A stretch of 64,000 bases of DNA from Talpa occidentalis (GCF_014898055.3 NW_023601212.1:49898329-49962328), one strand, 5' to 3'. Counted from the stretch's first letter, positions 1 through 11,850 are shown. Numbers and translations are program-made. Notes: generated from the sequence alone by a model not told the origin.

Positions 1-296
1 AAAAAAAATCAAATACTTGGGAATAAACCTAACAAAAGAGGTGAAGGACCTATACAAAGGACATTATAAAACACTGTTAAAAGAAATAGAAGAAGACAAG
101 AAGAAATGGAATGACAGCCCTTGCTCATGGATTGGAAGAATTAACATTATTAAAATGGCCATCCTACCAAAAGCAATATACAGATTCAATGCTATTCCAA
201 TAAAAATATCAATGACATTCTTCAAAATAACAGAACAAATACTGATGAAATTCATATGGAACCACAAAAAACCGCAAATAGCCAAACTCTTCTTAA
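1..296 (+). pseudogene. L1 ORF2 fragment (after the RT domain)
   Basis: The first 296 bases translate to a piece of LINE-1 ORF2 protein just after the reverse transcriptase core. It shares long identical runs, for example [19 protein letters not shown], with the L1 ORF2 at 35,018-38,844. The fragment enters from outside the window. Similarity stops near 296, shortly after the FIWNH motif, and the remaining open frame to 418 is not L1. It is therefore truncated at its 3' side and cannot encode a working protein. Divergence from the young L1 is modest, which suggests a fairly recent copy broken by a later event or by the window edge. Confidence 0.9.
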
Positions 297-1046
297 AAGA
301 GCTTCAACTCCAATTTTTTCTTTTGAGTTCCGATTTTTATCTCCTCTTTCCTATGAGATTTTCCCAAACTCTTTTGTTTTTTTCTCCTGCTTTTTTGTTA
401 AACTTTTTAATCTCTTGACTTTATACCTTAAAAACTTAAGAAATGCCTCTAGGTGAAAACCAGAGTATCCTTCATATCTCTCTTCTCTCCCAGATCATGG
501 TTCCTCTGGTCTTGTCCCTATTGGTAGTTCTGAATTCCAGCTTGTCTCCCTAATCATGGGAGATGGCTGAAATCTCTGCTAACTACTCTTCCTTTTAACA
601 TCCACCTTCTGCTTAATTCTCAGCTTTTCCTTCCAGGCAAAAAATTAATAAAAACCCTGAATGTGGCACATGAAGTACTGAACTCATGAGTTTCTCTCCT
701 ACTGGGATTTTGACCTTTCAAGTCCTATATATTTTGATTGATTTTTAATGTTTTATAAAAATGTGTTTTCATTTTATATGGATTTTCTAGGTGTTTACAG
801 CAGGAAGCATGGTCTGCTGTGAGACACTCTGTTATAACCAGAAGTAGGATAAACTTTCTATAATAGAAAGATATGATTTTTATCACTCTGCTTTCATCTT
901 TTGTCAATTATAAGAAAATTTGATTATAGGTCCCTTCTATGATACATGATAATCTTCAAATACTACTTAAATATCTTAAATCTTCATTACTCTAAGTCCA
1001 AGCCTACCTAGTTCATACATCTTAGCATGGCCGAAACTTCAAATAA
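297..1046. other. AT-rich stretch, nothing recognised
   Basis: No gene, RNA or repeat is recognised. The short open frames here lack coding character. Confidence 0.5.
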
Positions 1047-1329
1047 GAGAATGTGGCTGGGGCCTCCCCGGTGGCGCAGCAGTAGAGCACTGAGTTGCGA
1101 AGCTGCCCGCAGCCTCTGCATCCCTGGTTCGGTCCCCGGCTGCTCCCCGGCCACCAGAGGAGGGTCCCACATGGCGCACAGACCTCTCCTGCCGCGCCCG
1201 CTGCTCCCCTCAGCAGTGTACTTCGGTCCTTCTGCCTGCTCTGCTCCCTGCTCTGGCTTGGTGAATTCTCTCACCCTCCCACGCTTCTGACTGTACCCAG
1301 TGCTTGTATAAATAGATAGATAGATAGAC

Positions 1330-1373
<44 letters not shown>

Positions 1374-1407
1374 CTTTTAAAAAAAAGAGAGAGAGAGAAC
1401 GTGGCTG
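1047..1407 (+). mobile_element. tRNA-derived SINE, type 2, with (TAGA)n tail
   Basis: A full-length SINE body starts at about 1,060 with the GGCCTCCCCGGTGGCGCAG head and carries the GGTTCGGTCCC B-box-like motif. Near-matching duplications, GAGAATGTGGCTG at 1,047-1,059 and GAGAACGTGGCTG at 1,395-1,407, differ at one base and are read as the TSD. The tail is a TAGA microsatellite (about 1,310-1,372), not the family's usual AAATAAATC, followed by an A run and GA repeats. ORFs in this interval on both strands come from the SINE. Confidence 0.9.
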
Positions 1408-3183
1408 CTTCATGCTTGCTGAGGTGTGGGCTTCTAGTCTGGGAAAATGTATTTTTCCTTAATCTGTGTCTTCAAGTTTCAAGTTAATTTCAGCTCACTT
1501 CTAAATTTCTGTAATTCAGTGAGGGTTTTCTTTTTTCAGAGATAGAGATTCCTTATTTATTCCATAAATATTTATTTTCTAGGCTTTTTCTTTTTGAGCC
1601 TATACTTTGATTTCAGAATGAAGAAAATATGAAATAATTCTGTAAATCTGCCCATGTGCCCATTGCTAGCCTTCTCTTTCTTCTGATTCCTTTAAAAAAA
1701 AATCTTTTAGCTATATTTAGAATCCATCCAATGAGTCCATTTATTAAATCCTATTAGGCATTATTAAATCAATTAAAATATATCATGCAGTAGATGTAAT
1801 CTTGAACCTAATTTAAAATGCATATGTTGGAGTCATAATGGATCACCGTGTTGTCAGATATGGTGTTTCTTCATCTGCTGCTGATAAAGATGAAACTGTT
1901 TTTTGAAAAGTAAAAACCATCTGCAGCTGCTTTGAAAGTCAATTGACATTTTGTTAATTAGCGTTTATTTACAGTAGTTGAATAACAATATCAAACTACA
2001 ATAAGGAATGAGCAGTTACATTAAAAAAATAGATGGTGGCATTAAGTTTCATCATTTGGCTTCTAGTGAAAAACACAAATTCTTTCAGGGATGTAGATGG
2101 GCAATCACTGTCCTCTGTTTAGGTGTCAAATAAGCTGGGGAAGGGACATGCAATCCCAGAGCTGTGGATTAAGGTGTGGTTCTTGGGTCTCATAATAGAA
2201 CAGATGAGCAAACCACTAGTTGAGTGACCAGTTAAGCAAAATGAGAGGATGAGAAGTAGATGAGATTATTTCCTTATTAGTGACTTTTAAGCACATGCCA
2301 AATCATCACTGGAATTTTGGCAGTCAGCAGATTCCAAATGACTTGGTTGATCAAATTAAGATGCCAGGAATGGAGCTGGTTCACCCTTGACCTCTGGGCA
2401 CGAAGCAGGCAGGCAATGAGGGGAAAGAGAGCAGCCTGATTTTATCAGGAAGATTTTGACATAATGAAAATTAGACATCAGGGGCGAAAATGCCCACAGT
2501 TTTGATTTCTTGCTTGCTTTCTTCCCTCCCGGTGACTCTTGGGTAATAAGAATGTCAAAACTGAAAGTGACTCAGATACTTTCATTAAAAAAAATAGCTA
2601 GTGATACGTTACTAAATTTCCAGTTTATCTGAAGTGCTATTATCAATAAACAAACACATCACAATTTCACCATAATGCCTAGGGAAGCACATTTACCACC
2701 ACTGTATTCATCCCTTTTAATTGGCACCAATACCACACACTGGCTGACAAAGGAGAAAAGAAATAAATTCTTCTGTTATTTTGTCTTTCAGGAATGTTGA
2801 CACACTTTCTAACCCAGAAAACCAGTGTGTCTAACTTTCACATGATAAGGACTCAGCAATGCCTCTATTAAAAATCCAGGCAAACTGACTTTGCCTCACA
2901 CTTAAAATTCTCTGTAGTGTTATTATTTTCTTCCAGGAGGACAAGACAATAAAACAAGTTGCCCGTCAACAGCTAATGATTTCCATGATTATAAGCATCA
3001 AACAGCTATGCATTCATGGAAGCAAATATCCATCTTCTCATATCCATGCAGATTCAGTGAAATTGTTTATTTACCTAGTCACAATTCCCAACACATGCAG
3101 GTGGACGGACAGTTAGTGACCTGGAATGCTACTTAAAATACTAGGAGCATCTTCTCTCCACACTCATGTATAAATCAGGGATA
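1408..3183. other. Repeat-poor single-copy DNA
   Basis: About 1.8 kb without a recognisable transposon or exon. It holds homeodomain-like TTAATTAGC near 1,956 and other AT-rich motifs of the kind found in conserved noncoding elements. That reading is inference only. Confidence 0.4.
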
Positions 3184-3437
3184 CAGATATAGAACATTTT
3201 TTAAAGATTTTTTTATTTTGTTTATTTATGCAAACAAGAGCTGGGGTGTAGGCCAGAGGGTGGGGGTGGTGAGAGGATTCACAAGAGACAGAGTAGGGAA
3301 CAGAACAGGCAGATATACTGAAATATACTGCTGAGGGGAGCAGCAGGCAAGACAGGAGAGGTATGCTGCTCCATGTGGGTCAGTTCCCTGGCATCCCTGG
3401 TGGCACAAAGGGTTGAGTCTCAGATATAGAACATTTT
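3184..3437 (-). mobile_element. SINE, type 1, with inverted 5' head
   Basis: A perfect 17-bp TSD, CAGATATAGAACATTTT, lies at 3,184-3,200 and 3,421-3,437. The body (about 3,201-3,392) is on the minus strand, with its A-rich tail at the left. The last 28 bases before the right TSD (3,393-3,420, ATCCCTGGTGGCACAAAGGG onward) are the SINE head in plus orientation. The part of the tRNA-like region between the two pieces is missing. This matches an inversion made during insertion, as in L1 twin priming. Confidence 0.85.
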
Positions 3438-4149
3438 AACAGAAAATAAAAATGACCAATTTTTCCATCCTCCAGCTCCCCCTGGCCAAGGGACCCTGAC
3501 TGACCAGCTAACCACAAGTTCAAAGCAACTTTTTAAAATCATCATTTACTGCAAAACAAATTTAATGGAAACTGCAAAAGCCAGTTGCTCAGAGAACTTT
3601 CCCTCCAATGAAGCCAATAATTGTAGCTTAAAAAGAAGTGGTGGATTTCTATTTTAATTATTAATCTCACTTTTAACAGATGTGTTCTGAATCTGTCTAC
3701 TACTCATTGGCTCAAGTGAAGTGAATTGTCTTCTTTGCTAGGTTTGCAGAATGCTAGTAAATAAGCTATTTGGACTATAAGGCAGTGTATTTCAGTATTT
3801 GGACTATTTCTTTTATACAACTAGCCAATGCCCACCAGTTTCCCCAAAGATCTTAGGTGGGGAGAATTTTTAAAAAACCAGGCTAAAGTGTGCTAAGAAG
3901 CAGTGCACCATCTCATTTAGCTTATTGGATCTCCTATCTGCTACTAATATTTTCCCCCATTACCCTTCTTCAAAACATGGAAAGGTTTACTTTTTCTACT
4001 ATACATTTCCCTTCCTTACCAGTAACTTTATCTGAGATCTAAAAAGGCCTAAACTTGTTCTGAAACACAGGAGACCAGTTAGTTGAAAAATAAATTTTCA
4101 TTCTCATACTGAATTATTAATCGTTTCTTACCAAATCAAGGCATCCCAA
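3438..4149. other. Single-copy DNA, nothing recognised
   Basis: No gene or repeat could be assigned. Confidence 0.5.
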
Positions 4150-4330
4150 ACATTCTTATATAGATCATCATCTTTAATGTAATTCAGTCCTTCAATCAGC
4201 TTGTAAATTAGTCATTATTATTCCCATTTTATATATTAGGAAACTGAAGCTCACAGGGGCTAGAAGAGGAATTCAAATTAAAAAGCACATAAGGACAGAT
4301 CAAACCTCATTTTTAGTATTCCATGGCCAG
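4150..4330 (-). repeat. MIR fragment
   Basis: The pattern TTATTATTCCCATTTTATA followed by GGAAACTGAAGCTCACAGG is the reverse complement of the MIR core (tRNA-derived ancient SINE). Ends are approximate. Confidence 0.65.
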
Positions 4331-4400
4331 GGCTCATTTGATCACAGGATAGTTTTTATTAAATTTTTTTATTCAATTTTGAGCTATATTATCTTTGATT

Positions 4401-4698
4401 TGAATTGCCTCTTTTGGGTCTCCCTGGTGGCACAGGCGGTTGAGCGCTGCACTATGTAGCTGTCTGTAGCCTCTGGAGCGCGGGTTCAATCCTCGCCAGC
4501 TGGCGAGAATCCCACATGGCGCAGTAGACCTCTCCTGTCTCTCCCGCTGCTCCCCTCAGCAGTGTATTTCTTCAGTCTACCTGATCTGTTCCCTGCTCTG
4601 TCTCTGGTGAATCCTCTCACCCTCCCACGCAACCAGCTTGTACCCCAGTTCTTGTACAAAAATAAATAAATCTTAAAAAAAAATGAATTGCCTCTTTT
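4401..4698 (+). mobile_element. tRNA-derived SINE, intermediate between types 1 and 2
   Basis: A perfect 15-bp TSD, TGAATTGCCTCTTTT, lies at 4,401-4,415 and 4,684-4,698. The body runs 4,416-4,683. The head (GGCGGTTGAGCGCTGCACTA) and the CCTCCCACGC segment look like type 2, while the TTGTACCCCAGTTCTTGTA end looks like type 1. Confidence 0.93.
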
Positions 4699-5064
4699 CT
4701 CTTAAAAAAAAAAAAACTATTGCCAAATTCTCCCTTCTCATCAGATCATCAAGAAAAATCTAGTTTAGTCTCCTCTATTACCTTTAGCCAGCTAAGGAAT
4801 AAAGCAGGAATAGCTGCCATTGAGCTTTCAAATTCAGTTTCAAAGGAGGCAAGAAACCCCACGTGGTCTCTCCAAATGACCAGGAACTTTCATGTTCTGC
4901 CAGCGATTATCCATCTCCTAGGTTCTTAGGGATTATTTCTGCCTGCTTTCTCTTCCCACAAACCAGCAATGTTTGCATTTTCTGAAATGTTCCTACATAT
5001 GCAGTTACACTCTTCAGTACTTCAAACTCAGGAAAAACTAGCCCTTTAAAGAAAGTGCCTTGTG

Positions 5065-5270
5065 GAAGAGTGTAGGCTTCCTCATAGACTTGGCTTCAAA
5101 TTCCATGGGTAACAGACAACCTCACACGGGCAGAATAAATACATAAGAAACCTCTGAACCTTGATTTCCTGATGGTATTTGCCCTACAGAGTTTTTGCTG
5201 AACTAGATAACTTGAGCAACTATCTCACATAGCAGGAAGCTGTTACAATAAAAGTGATTCCCTTTCTCTC
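5065..5270 (+). repeat. MIR fragment
   Basis: The order GGCTTCAAATTCC, then AACCTCTGAACCTTGATTTCC, then CTCACATAGCAGGAAG follows the sense-strand MIR consensus. It is strongly diverged. Confidence 0.55.
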
Positions 5271-5719
5271 TACTTCTCTGGGTTACTTCATTTAGGTAGC
5301 TTGTTTTCTATAAAGCTATTTTCTTCATGTTACTCTTTCTGGCCTGGAGAGGTAAGAAAGCAAAATAAGGGTCAGATAAAGACCAGCTTAAAAGCCAACC
5401 CCTGAAAGCCCGCTTTAGAACTGAACAGTCATGGGGAGGGAAGTGGGGGAGGGGTCAGAGCAAGGTGGGAAGGGAGCACAATGGGCTGTGGAGGTGGAAT
5501 AGGAAGGATTTGGCAATTAGGCAAAGGATGCAATAAGGTGGTACAAAATCTGGTGGTACTTCCAAAGTACCAGCAATGATGTTAGACAATATTACCACGA
5601 TTTTTAAAAATTAGTAGAAAAAGAGAGGTAACAGTTATTTGATACATAAGGCATAATGTTGAAAAATACATTAATAGTATTTTAATTATATTATATGTAT
5701 ATATTATAGCTTTAATTAT

Positions 5720-6240
5720 TTTACTTTATGTAAATACACAGAACCAAAAAAGTACCATTTTTAGTAATTTCAAAGTGTACAGTTGAACAGTATTTAATAT
5801 GTCCACATTGTTATGCAAATATAACCACTACTCATCTCCAGAACTTTTTCTTCTTTCCAAACTGGAAATCTGTGTACTCTAGACAATAACTCCCCATTTC
5901 ATCCTATCCCGAGTCCCTGGCACTCACCATCCTACCATCTGTCTCTGTGAAAATGACTCCCCTAGGGACCTCATATAAGTGGAATCTCACAGTATTTGTC
6001 CTTTCATGCCTGACTTATTTCCTTCAGTGTAATGTCTCCTAGATTCACCCATGTTTTAGCACGTCTCAGAATTTCCCTCCTTTTTAAGACTGAATAATAT
6101 TCCAATGTGTGTGGATATATATTATATAATATATATACATATATATACACATGTACACACATATATATATACATACACACACATACACACACACACACAT
6201 ACCACTCCTTGCTTATTCATTTGTTGGACATATTTTTGAT
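5720..6240 (-). mobile_element. Old L1 (L1M-type) 3' end
   Basis: The sequence runs from an L1M-like 3' UTR (CAAAGTGTACAGTTGAACAG, then AACTCCCCATTTCATCC) into the antisense of the ORF2 C-terminus. The minus-strand frame at 6,004-6,198 contains EYYSVLKRREIL and LKEISQA, typical of the last part of ORF2. It is 5'-truncated and broken by the TA/CA repeat at 6,110-6,205. Confidence 0.75.
6110..6205. repeat. Compound (TA)n/(CA)n microsatellite
   Basis: Alternating purine-pyrimidine TA, TACA and CA steps have expanded inside the old L1 ORF2 fragment. Such DNA is length-variable and can adopt Z-form. Confidence 0.9.
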
Positions 6241-7319
6241 TCTATGGCTTCTTGGGCAAAAATATAGTAGCCTGTCTTCCTTCAGAAAGCACCTTGGTGG
6301 CTTATTCTAGGGGATGGGGAGGGGCAGAAGCAGAGGGGTCCCCCAGGAAAATTTAGCACTGGACTGGCAGTGCACCATGACCCAGAGCCTTTTTTTCCCC
6401 CCTGTGACCCAGGACTTATTGCCTGTTCTGTCTTGGGTGTATCATTTAAATAGCAATGGCCCAACCCAAACCCTAAACCTAGGCTTTCATCCTGACATGA
6501 AGTTAGGCAATCACCCGGGATGGGAAAATGCAGGTAATATTTACAGAGTATTTATAAATCTTCCCTAAGCAACGGTTGGATTTGGATGGCTCAGGATTTT
6601 TATGCCTGTGAGATTGAGAAAGAATCCCTTTCAATCATCTGTGTCCTCCATTTCTCTCTCCTCCCTCTCTGTCTTTCTCTCCTTTGCCTTCTTTCATTTC
6701 CCGTACTCATTGTACCTATTTGGCTGCCGTGATATATTTGAGTCTATGTTCTTTCTCTGAAATGAGTGCAAAGAACAAAAGTACTAACCTAACTAATTTC
6801 CACTTCAAAAATATTCCTAAGAAATCCTCTCTCTTTGTTCATTTTGCTTTGTATCTTGAGGGCTTCAAATCTCGGGAGAAGAATAGAGGAATACTAAATA
6901 CCACATTGCATTAATCTGTAGTTCAATGGCTACTTGAAATAATGGAAAATCTGGTGGAAAATACAACCCATTTACTTTAAACTTTCAGGTTAGTTCTTAA
7001 GATATTTATCATTTTGAAGAATTGTTTCAACCCAAAATCCATTGCAGGGAAAAGGAACAGGTAGAGTGTCCATTTTTCTCCACAGAAAATGAGGAAGTAT
7101 AAATCAATCTTAGAGTTTTGTGCCTCAGAACTGTGTGAAAAATCCCTCCTGGAAATGTGTGTTCTTTCCGACCTGGACTACTTCTTGATTCCTTAAGGGA
7201 AGGGAATAAATGACTTTGATCCAAAGTGATTAAAAACCAAAGTCCCAAAGCAAAAATGGTTATAATGGAAATATCCCTAGAAACTCTTCTACTGTGAACC
7301 CTGAATAACCTGGTGCCAT

Positions 7320-7320
<1 letters not shown>
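6241..7320. other. Single-copy DNA with a pyrimidine-rich patch
   Basis: No exon or transposon is recognised. A C/T-rich run lies at about 6,644-6,700. Confidence 0.5.

Positions 7321-7376
<56 letters not shown>
7321..7376. repeat. (GA)n microsatellite
   Basis: About 26 uninterrupted GA units. The SLSLSL reading on the minus strand is just this repeat. Confidence 0.97.
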
Positions 7377-7378
<2 letters not shown>

Positions 7379-7762
7379 TAAGAAATTGTACAGAGTTAGA
7401 GAAGGAAAGATCTTGGTCCAAACCTCTAAATGGCTGATTCTCCTTAGTTAATGGAAAAGTTATTTCAGAAATAGCTAGGACTGGGACTGTGGCTTGTGTC
7501 ACTCACTACCCTGTAGGAACAATGATATGGAATCCTAAGTGGGGAATGGAATCAATGTATTTTGGTAACAGAAAGTGGAAGAAAGAAGGGAAAAGGAGGA
7601 GGTAGGAGGAAATAGAGGGAATTAGGGAAGGAAGAGGGGAGCAGAGAAGCTAACTGGTACTTACTGGATATATGTGTATTTTTTGGCCAATAACTTTTAT
7701 TATTTAGACCAACTAGTTAAATTTTTGTAGAAAACCACCAATAAAGATATTGCATTTTAAAA
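7377..7762. other. Single-copy DNA with a purine-rich tract
   Basis: Positions 7,570-7,650 are almost all A and G on the plus strand. No gene is recognised. Confidence 0.5.
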
Positions 7763-7908
7763 AAAGATATTTCAGCACGCAGACCTCTCCTGCTGCCCGC
7801 TGCTCCTCTCAGCGGTGTGCTTCGGTCCTTCTGCCTTCTCTGCTCCCCACTCTGGCTCTGGTGAATTCTCTCACCCTCCCACGCTTCTGACTGTACCCAG
7901 TGCTTGTA

Positions 7909-7959
<51 letters not shown>

Positions 7960-7969
7960 AGATATTTCA
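7763..7969 (+). mobile_element. SINE, type 2, 5'-truncated, with (AAAT)n tail
   Basis: The TSD AAAGATATTTCA lies at 7,763-7,774 and 7,958-7,969. The insert starts inside the SINE, at GCACGCAGACCTCTCC, so the whole tRNA-like promoter half is missing and it cannot be transcribed from its own pol III promoter. The tail is about 12 AAAT units (about 7,909-7,957). Confidence 0.92.
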
Positions 7970-8336
7970 TTTCATTCAGAAATAAACATTTCATATTTAA
8001 TTTGAGGAAACTGAAGTTCAACAAAAGGTAAACTCGTTTATTTTAGCTCAATGGGAACAGGAGACACTGACAGGAGAGGGAAAATTCCTCTCGAAGGAGA
8101 CACAGGATGAAAGAAAGAGGTGAGAGGGGACAGGAGTGATAGACTCAGGCTTATTAAATACTCCCTACCTTTGACCCCAGGGCTATAATGAAGAGATAGT
8201 GACTGTCTCTGTGAGTTACATGGACCTTGGATTAATACTGACTAATGTGAATTTCTTCCTTTTACGACAGAAATGACAAAAGAAAAATTAACTTTATATT
8301 GAATTTATATTGTTTTCTGTAAGTTCTATTATATCA
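7970..8336. other. Single-copy DNA, nothing recognised
   Basis: No gene or repeat could be assigned. Confidence 0.5.
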
Positions 8337-8639
8337 CTCATGTCTTCCTTAATTTTTTTAAAGATTTATTTATTTATGCATACAAGAACCAGGGTGCAGG
8401 CAAGCTGTGTGGGGGTGGGTGAAAGGATTCACCAGAGACAGAGGGGAGCAGAACAGCTGGTTGACTGAAATATACTGCTGAGGGGAGCAGCTGGAGAGAC
8501 AGGAGGGGTCTGCTGCGCAATGTGGGTAGCTCCCTGGCCCACCAGGGATGTAACTCGTGATGCAGAAATTGCGGACAGCTTCATAGGGCTGTGCTTAATC
8601 CCTCACACCACTAGGGAGGCCCCTCATGTCTTCTTTAAT
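8337..8639 (-). mobile_element. tRNA-derived SINE, type 1
   Basis: A 17-bp TSD with one mismatch, CTCATGTCTTCCTTAAT and CTCATGTCTTCTTTAAT, lies at 8,337-8,353 and 8,623-8,639. The body 8,354-8,622 is full length with its tail at the left. Confidence 0.93.
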
Positions 8640-9239
8640 CCTCATCAATAGCAGGACATGGTAGATTATACAAACATAGTAAGAAATAGCCTATTACAAG
8701 CATGTGATGTTAAAATAGAAGAAAACCATTCTTTGATCCAGGAAGTGCTTATACCCTGAGATGGAGATTTTGATTATTCTGATAACCAGAATCAGAATAC
8801 CTAGAACAATTATTGTTATGACTGATTGGGCTAATTATTGCTTTCAGGAGAAGAGAAAAGACTCCTGAAGTACATTGTGTCTGTGATTTGTAAGCAGGAC
8901 TTTGCTGACACACTATTTAAATAATTTTAAAACAGTGGAGAGCTCTTATATTTCACCAGAGTCTTCTGCCTAAAGATACTCAAATCTCTTTTTGGAGCCT
9001 CAAATGTAATGTTTTTAGGTCTCATGCAAATTTCTCTGGAAAATCATTTCACTTCTGTGTATCTCCATTTCCTCCACAATAAAAGGAGAAAGCAAGACTG
9101 GTCTCTAAGACATGCGTCCACTACATCTTCTAGGTTTTTGTGATTTCTTGAAAGGTATGTGAATAGTTTGTGGAATTTATTCTTGATTTTTCAACGCAAA
9201 GATTTATTCACAAACGTTCATATGTATCATCATCCCAGG
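8640..9239. other. Single-copy DNA, possible faint MIR
   Basis: Nothing firm. CATTTCACTTCTGTGTATCT near 9,045-9,065 could be a very old MIR core but is too diverged to call. Confidence 0.4.
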
Positions 9240-9370
9240 AACTTTCTCAGAATAATGGCTATGTGCGAAGAATTATTTGTATATTATTTCTAATTCTCAC
9301 TGTAATCCTTAGAATGGGCATTATTATCTCCACAATTCTGATGAAAAAAATGCACTAATTCAAGAGTTAT
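9240..9370 (-). repeat. MIR fragment
   Basis: TCTAATTCTCACTGTAATCC then GGGCATTATTATCTCCACA matches the antisense MIR pattern. Confidence 0.6.
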
Positions 9371-9749
9371 TCAATATCGGGGATTCATTTGGGGATGAGT
9401 TCTAAACAATATTTTTCAAAACTAACTCACCAAAAGGTATTTGTGTGCTTGTTTGTTTTGGGTATTTTGCTTAAAATTTTTCCCTTATTTGGAATTAGTC
9501 CCTTAGGCAAAATTCACAAGAGAATAATTGTATTTTCAAAGATACAAAGGTAAACTTTTTTTTCAAACAGCCCAAATTTAATTTCTATTAGGCAGTTCCT
9601 CAACTTATCTTCTCACAAACAGAATGGACCACTTCTTCCTTGGGGTCCTTTCTGGACCCTGAACATATTTCTGTCTCAGCACCTATAACAAATTTCATCA
9701 TCACATGCCTATTGCCCCTTCCCGCATTCTACCTGTGAATCCCTAACAC

Positions 9750-9870
9750 AACTGATTTTACCCTCATTGGGGGAGAGTTCTTTTACCTTTACAGCTCCAG
9801 CAGTTCAGTAGTGCCTGATACATTGTAGGCACATAAAAATTGTTGAATAAATGAGTGAAAGGTTAATAAG
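9750..9870 (+). repeat. L2 3' end
   Basis: AGTAGTGCCTGATACATTGT, then AGGCACATAAAAATTGTTG and AATAAATGAGTGAA follow the conserved 3' end of LINE-2. Confidence 0.7.
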
Positions 9871-10026
9871 TTAGCTTTCACAGTCTTGTATAAATTTAAA
9901 CTACAAATAAACAAAGACACTATATGTTTTCTCTTTTCTAGCTTCATATCAACACAGTGGGCTAGCAGAGAAATTGCCGTCGGCTGCCTGTCCTGTCCTA
10001 GGTGCAGTCTCGGTAACAGACACAGG

Positions 10027-10067
10027 GTAAGTGCTGCGCTCAACCGCTTGCATCATCAGGGAGGCCC
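10027..10067 (-). mobile_element. SINE head fragment
   Basis: Only about 41 bases of the SINE head are present (reverse complement GGGCCTCCCTGATGATGCAA onward). No tail and no TSD are seen, so it is a remnant of a larger copy or a rearranged piece. Confidence 0.75.
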
Positions 10068-10273
10068 GAAACTCTCTCACTTTTATTGAACGTCAAACCA
10101 TCTAGCTCTGCTATGATTGCCAAGATTTTACTTCCTCCCTATGCTGTGTTCTTCTTCATTTGTCCCCTCAAAATTGAAAACCAGTTGGATGATTTAATAT
10201 TACTTACTCTATAGTTTGTTTTGAAAAGATGGTAAATGTTGGAGATGGAGATACCATCATTTCTCAGCTTGCG

Positions 10274-10590
10274 CTATTATTTCTTTTTTTTTTAAGATTT
10301 ATTTTATTTATACATACAAGAACTGTGGTCTAGGCCACAGGTGTGGCAGTGGCAGGGTGGGGTGGGGGGTGTTTAGAGGATTCACATAGACAGAGTGGGG
10401 AACAGAACAGGCAGATCTACTGAAATACACTGCTGAGGGGAGCAGTGGGTGAGACAGGAGAAGTCTACTGTACCAAGTGTGTCAGCTCCCTGGCTGGGAA
10501 TCAATCTCATTGTATGGTGGGTGGTGATAACTTGATAGCACTGAGACTTTACCCCCTGAACCACCAGGAGGCCCTACACTATTATTTCTT
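10274..10590 (-). mobile_element. tRNA-derived SINE, type 1
   Basis: The TSD CTATTATTTCTT lies at 10,274-10,285 and 10,579-10,590. The body is diverged, with a G-rich insertion near 10,340-10,370 and a degraded B-box region, so this is an older copy. Confidence 0.9.
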
Positions 10591-10679
10591 GGTTAAGCAA
10601 TATTGGCATGAGACTAGTTATTGACTCTCTGCTGAAGAAGGCCTATAATTTATCTCTTGTCCCTCCTTTTCCATACACA

Positions 10680-11090
10680 GTTATGATGGCTAAATCTGTG
10701 TGTCAACTTGACTGAGCAAGGGATAGCCAGATATCTGGTTAAATATTATCTCTGGGTGTGTTAATGAGGGTGTTTCTGGATGACGTTAGCATTTGAATAG
10801 GTGGACTGAATAAAGCAGGTGGCCTGTCTAGCATGGGTGAATGGTGGGCATTATCCAATTTGGTGAGGGCCTGAATAAAACAAAAAGGCAGAAGGTTGGG
10901 TTCACCCTCCCTCTGACTGACTGCTAGATATGGGCATCACCCTTTTGTTCTTGATGCTTCTGTTCTCAGACTTTCAAACCACACCTCTGGCTCTCCTGGG
11001 TATCCAGCTTCTAGGGGCCATATCCTGGGACCCCTCAAACTCCAAAACTGCATGACCAATACCTTATAATAAACCTAATGATAAACATCT
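10680..11090 (+). repeat. Ancient dispersed repeat, family not assigned
   Basis: The text from GTGTGTCAACTTGACTGAGC through GCCTGAATAAAACAAAAAGG to CCTTATAATAAACCT is a layout I recognise from many mammalian genomes as a medium-reiterated repeat that ends in AATAAA. I cannot name the family with confidence. Confidence 0.55.
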
Positions 11091-11400
11091 GAACTAGTTA
11101 TTGACTGCTTCTCTGAAGAATCTCAAGGAATTCTTGTTTTTATTTTTTCTGTTGGATACATTTACTTTTCCATCTTCTTAATGTATGCCTCAGTTTGTTG
11201 AGAAACATATCTTTAAGTAACTTTCTAAGAGGAGTTCATAGGGCTGTAGATTTTCAATAGACTGGTATATTTAAATATGTCTTATTATTCAATCAATCAT
11301 TAGGTTGAGCATTATATTCTAGATTGAAAATATTTCTCTCATACTTTGAAGATATTGATAAATTTTTAGCATTCGCTCTGTGGTTGTATACATCTATGCC
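11091..11400 (-). mobile_element. HAL1/L1M fragment, ORF1-like region
   Basis: GGTTGAGCATTATATTCTAG then GAAAATATTTCTCTCATACT reads like the antisense of the ORF1 end of HAL1 or old L1. It is highly diverged and the ends are uncertain. Confidence 0.5.
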
Positions 11401-11734
11401 AATCTGAATCTCATCCATTTGTAATCACTTCTACCCCCAAACCTGTTCCTAATGCTGAAATTTTTATGATCTTGCATCATACAGGTACGTCTAGTTGTGT
11501 ATGGCCATAAAATGACTCTTCTTGGGCTCTCATAGGCTCTTTCTGTAGAAAATTTTTTTTTGCTAGTGTCTACACAAATTTAACCATCTGAGTGTGCATC
11601 CCTGACACCCCCAACTGAAGTTCATGCCTGCCCCGGCATTGATTTTTCTCTCTTCCCTGCCTTAGTTTTATCCAGAGAAGATATCAATTTCTAAAGTACT
11701 GATGAATCTACTTACTTTTCCCACCTCTTCCATT

Positions 11735-11850
11735 ACTAGAATGTAGTCTCCAGGAGGACTGGGCTTTGGATCTGTTCTGTTCATTATTGTATGCCAATAA
11801 TGTCAAGGACTTGGTGGCTAACTTTAAAATATTTGTTAAATAAATCTTTG
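11735..11850 (+). repeat. L2 3' end
   Basis: TAGAATGTAGTCTCCAGGAG, GACTGGGCTTTGGATCTG and ATATTTGTTAAATAAA match the LINE-2 3' terminal consensus. L2-like sequence may extend left to about 11,580. Confidence 0.75.

Noticed and set aside
1310..1372. Short regular repeats as a CRISPR-like array
   Set aside because: They are pure tetranucleotide repeats with no spacers, in a mammalian genome.
5420..5540. G-rich tract resembling an L1 3' UTR
   Set aside because: GGGAGGGAAGTGGGGGAGGG and GGTGGGAAGGGAGCACAA are suggestive, but no TSD, tail or ORF2 end is present.
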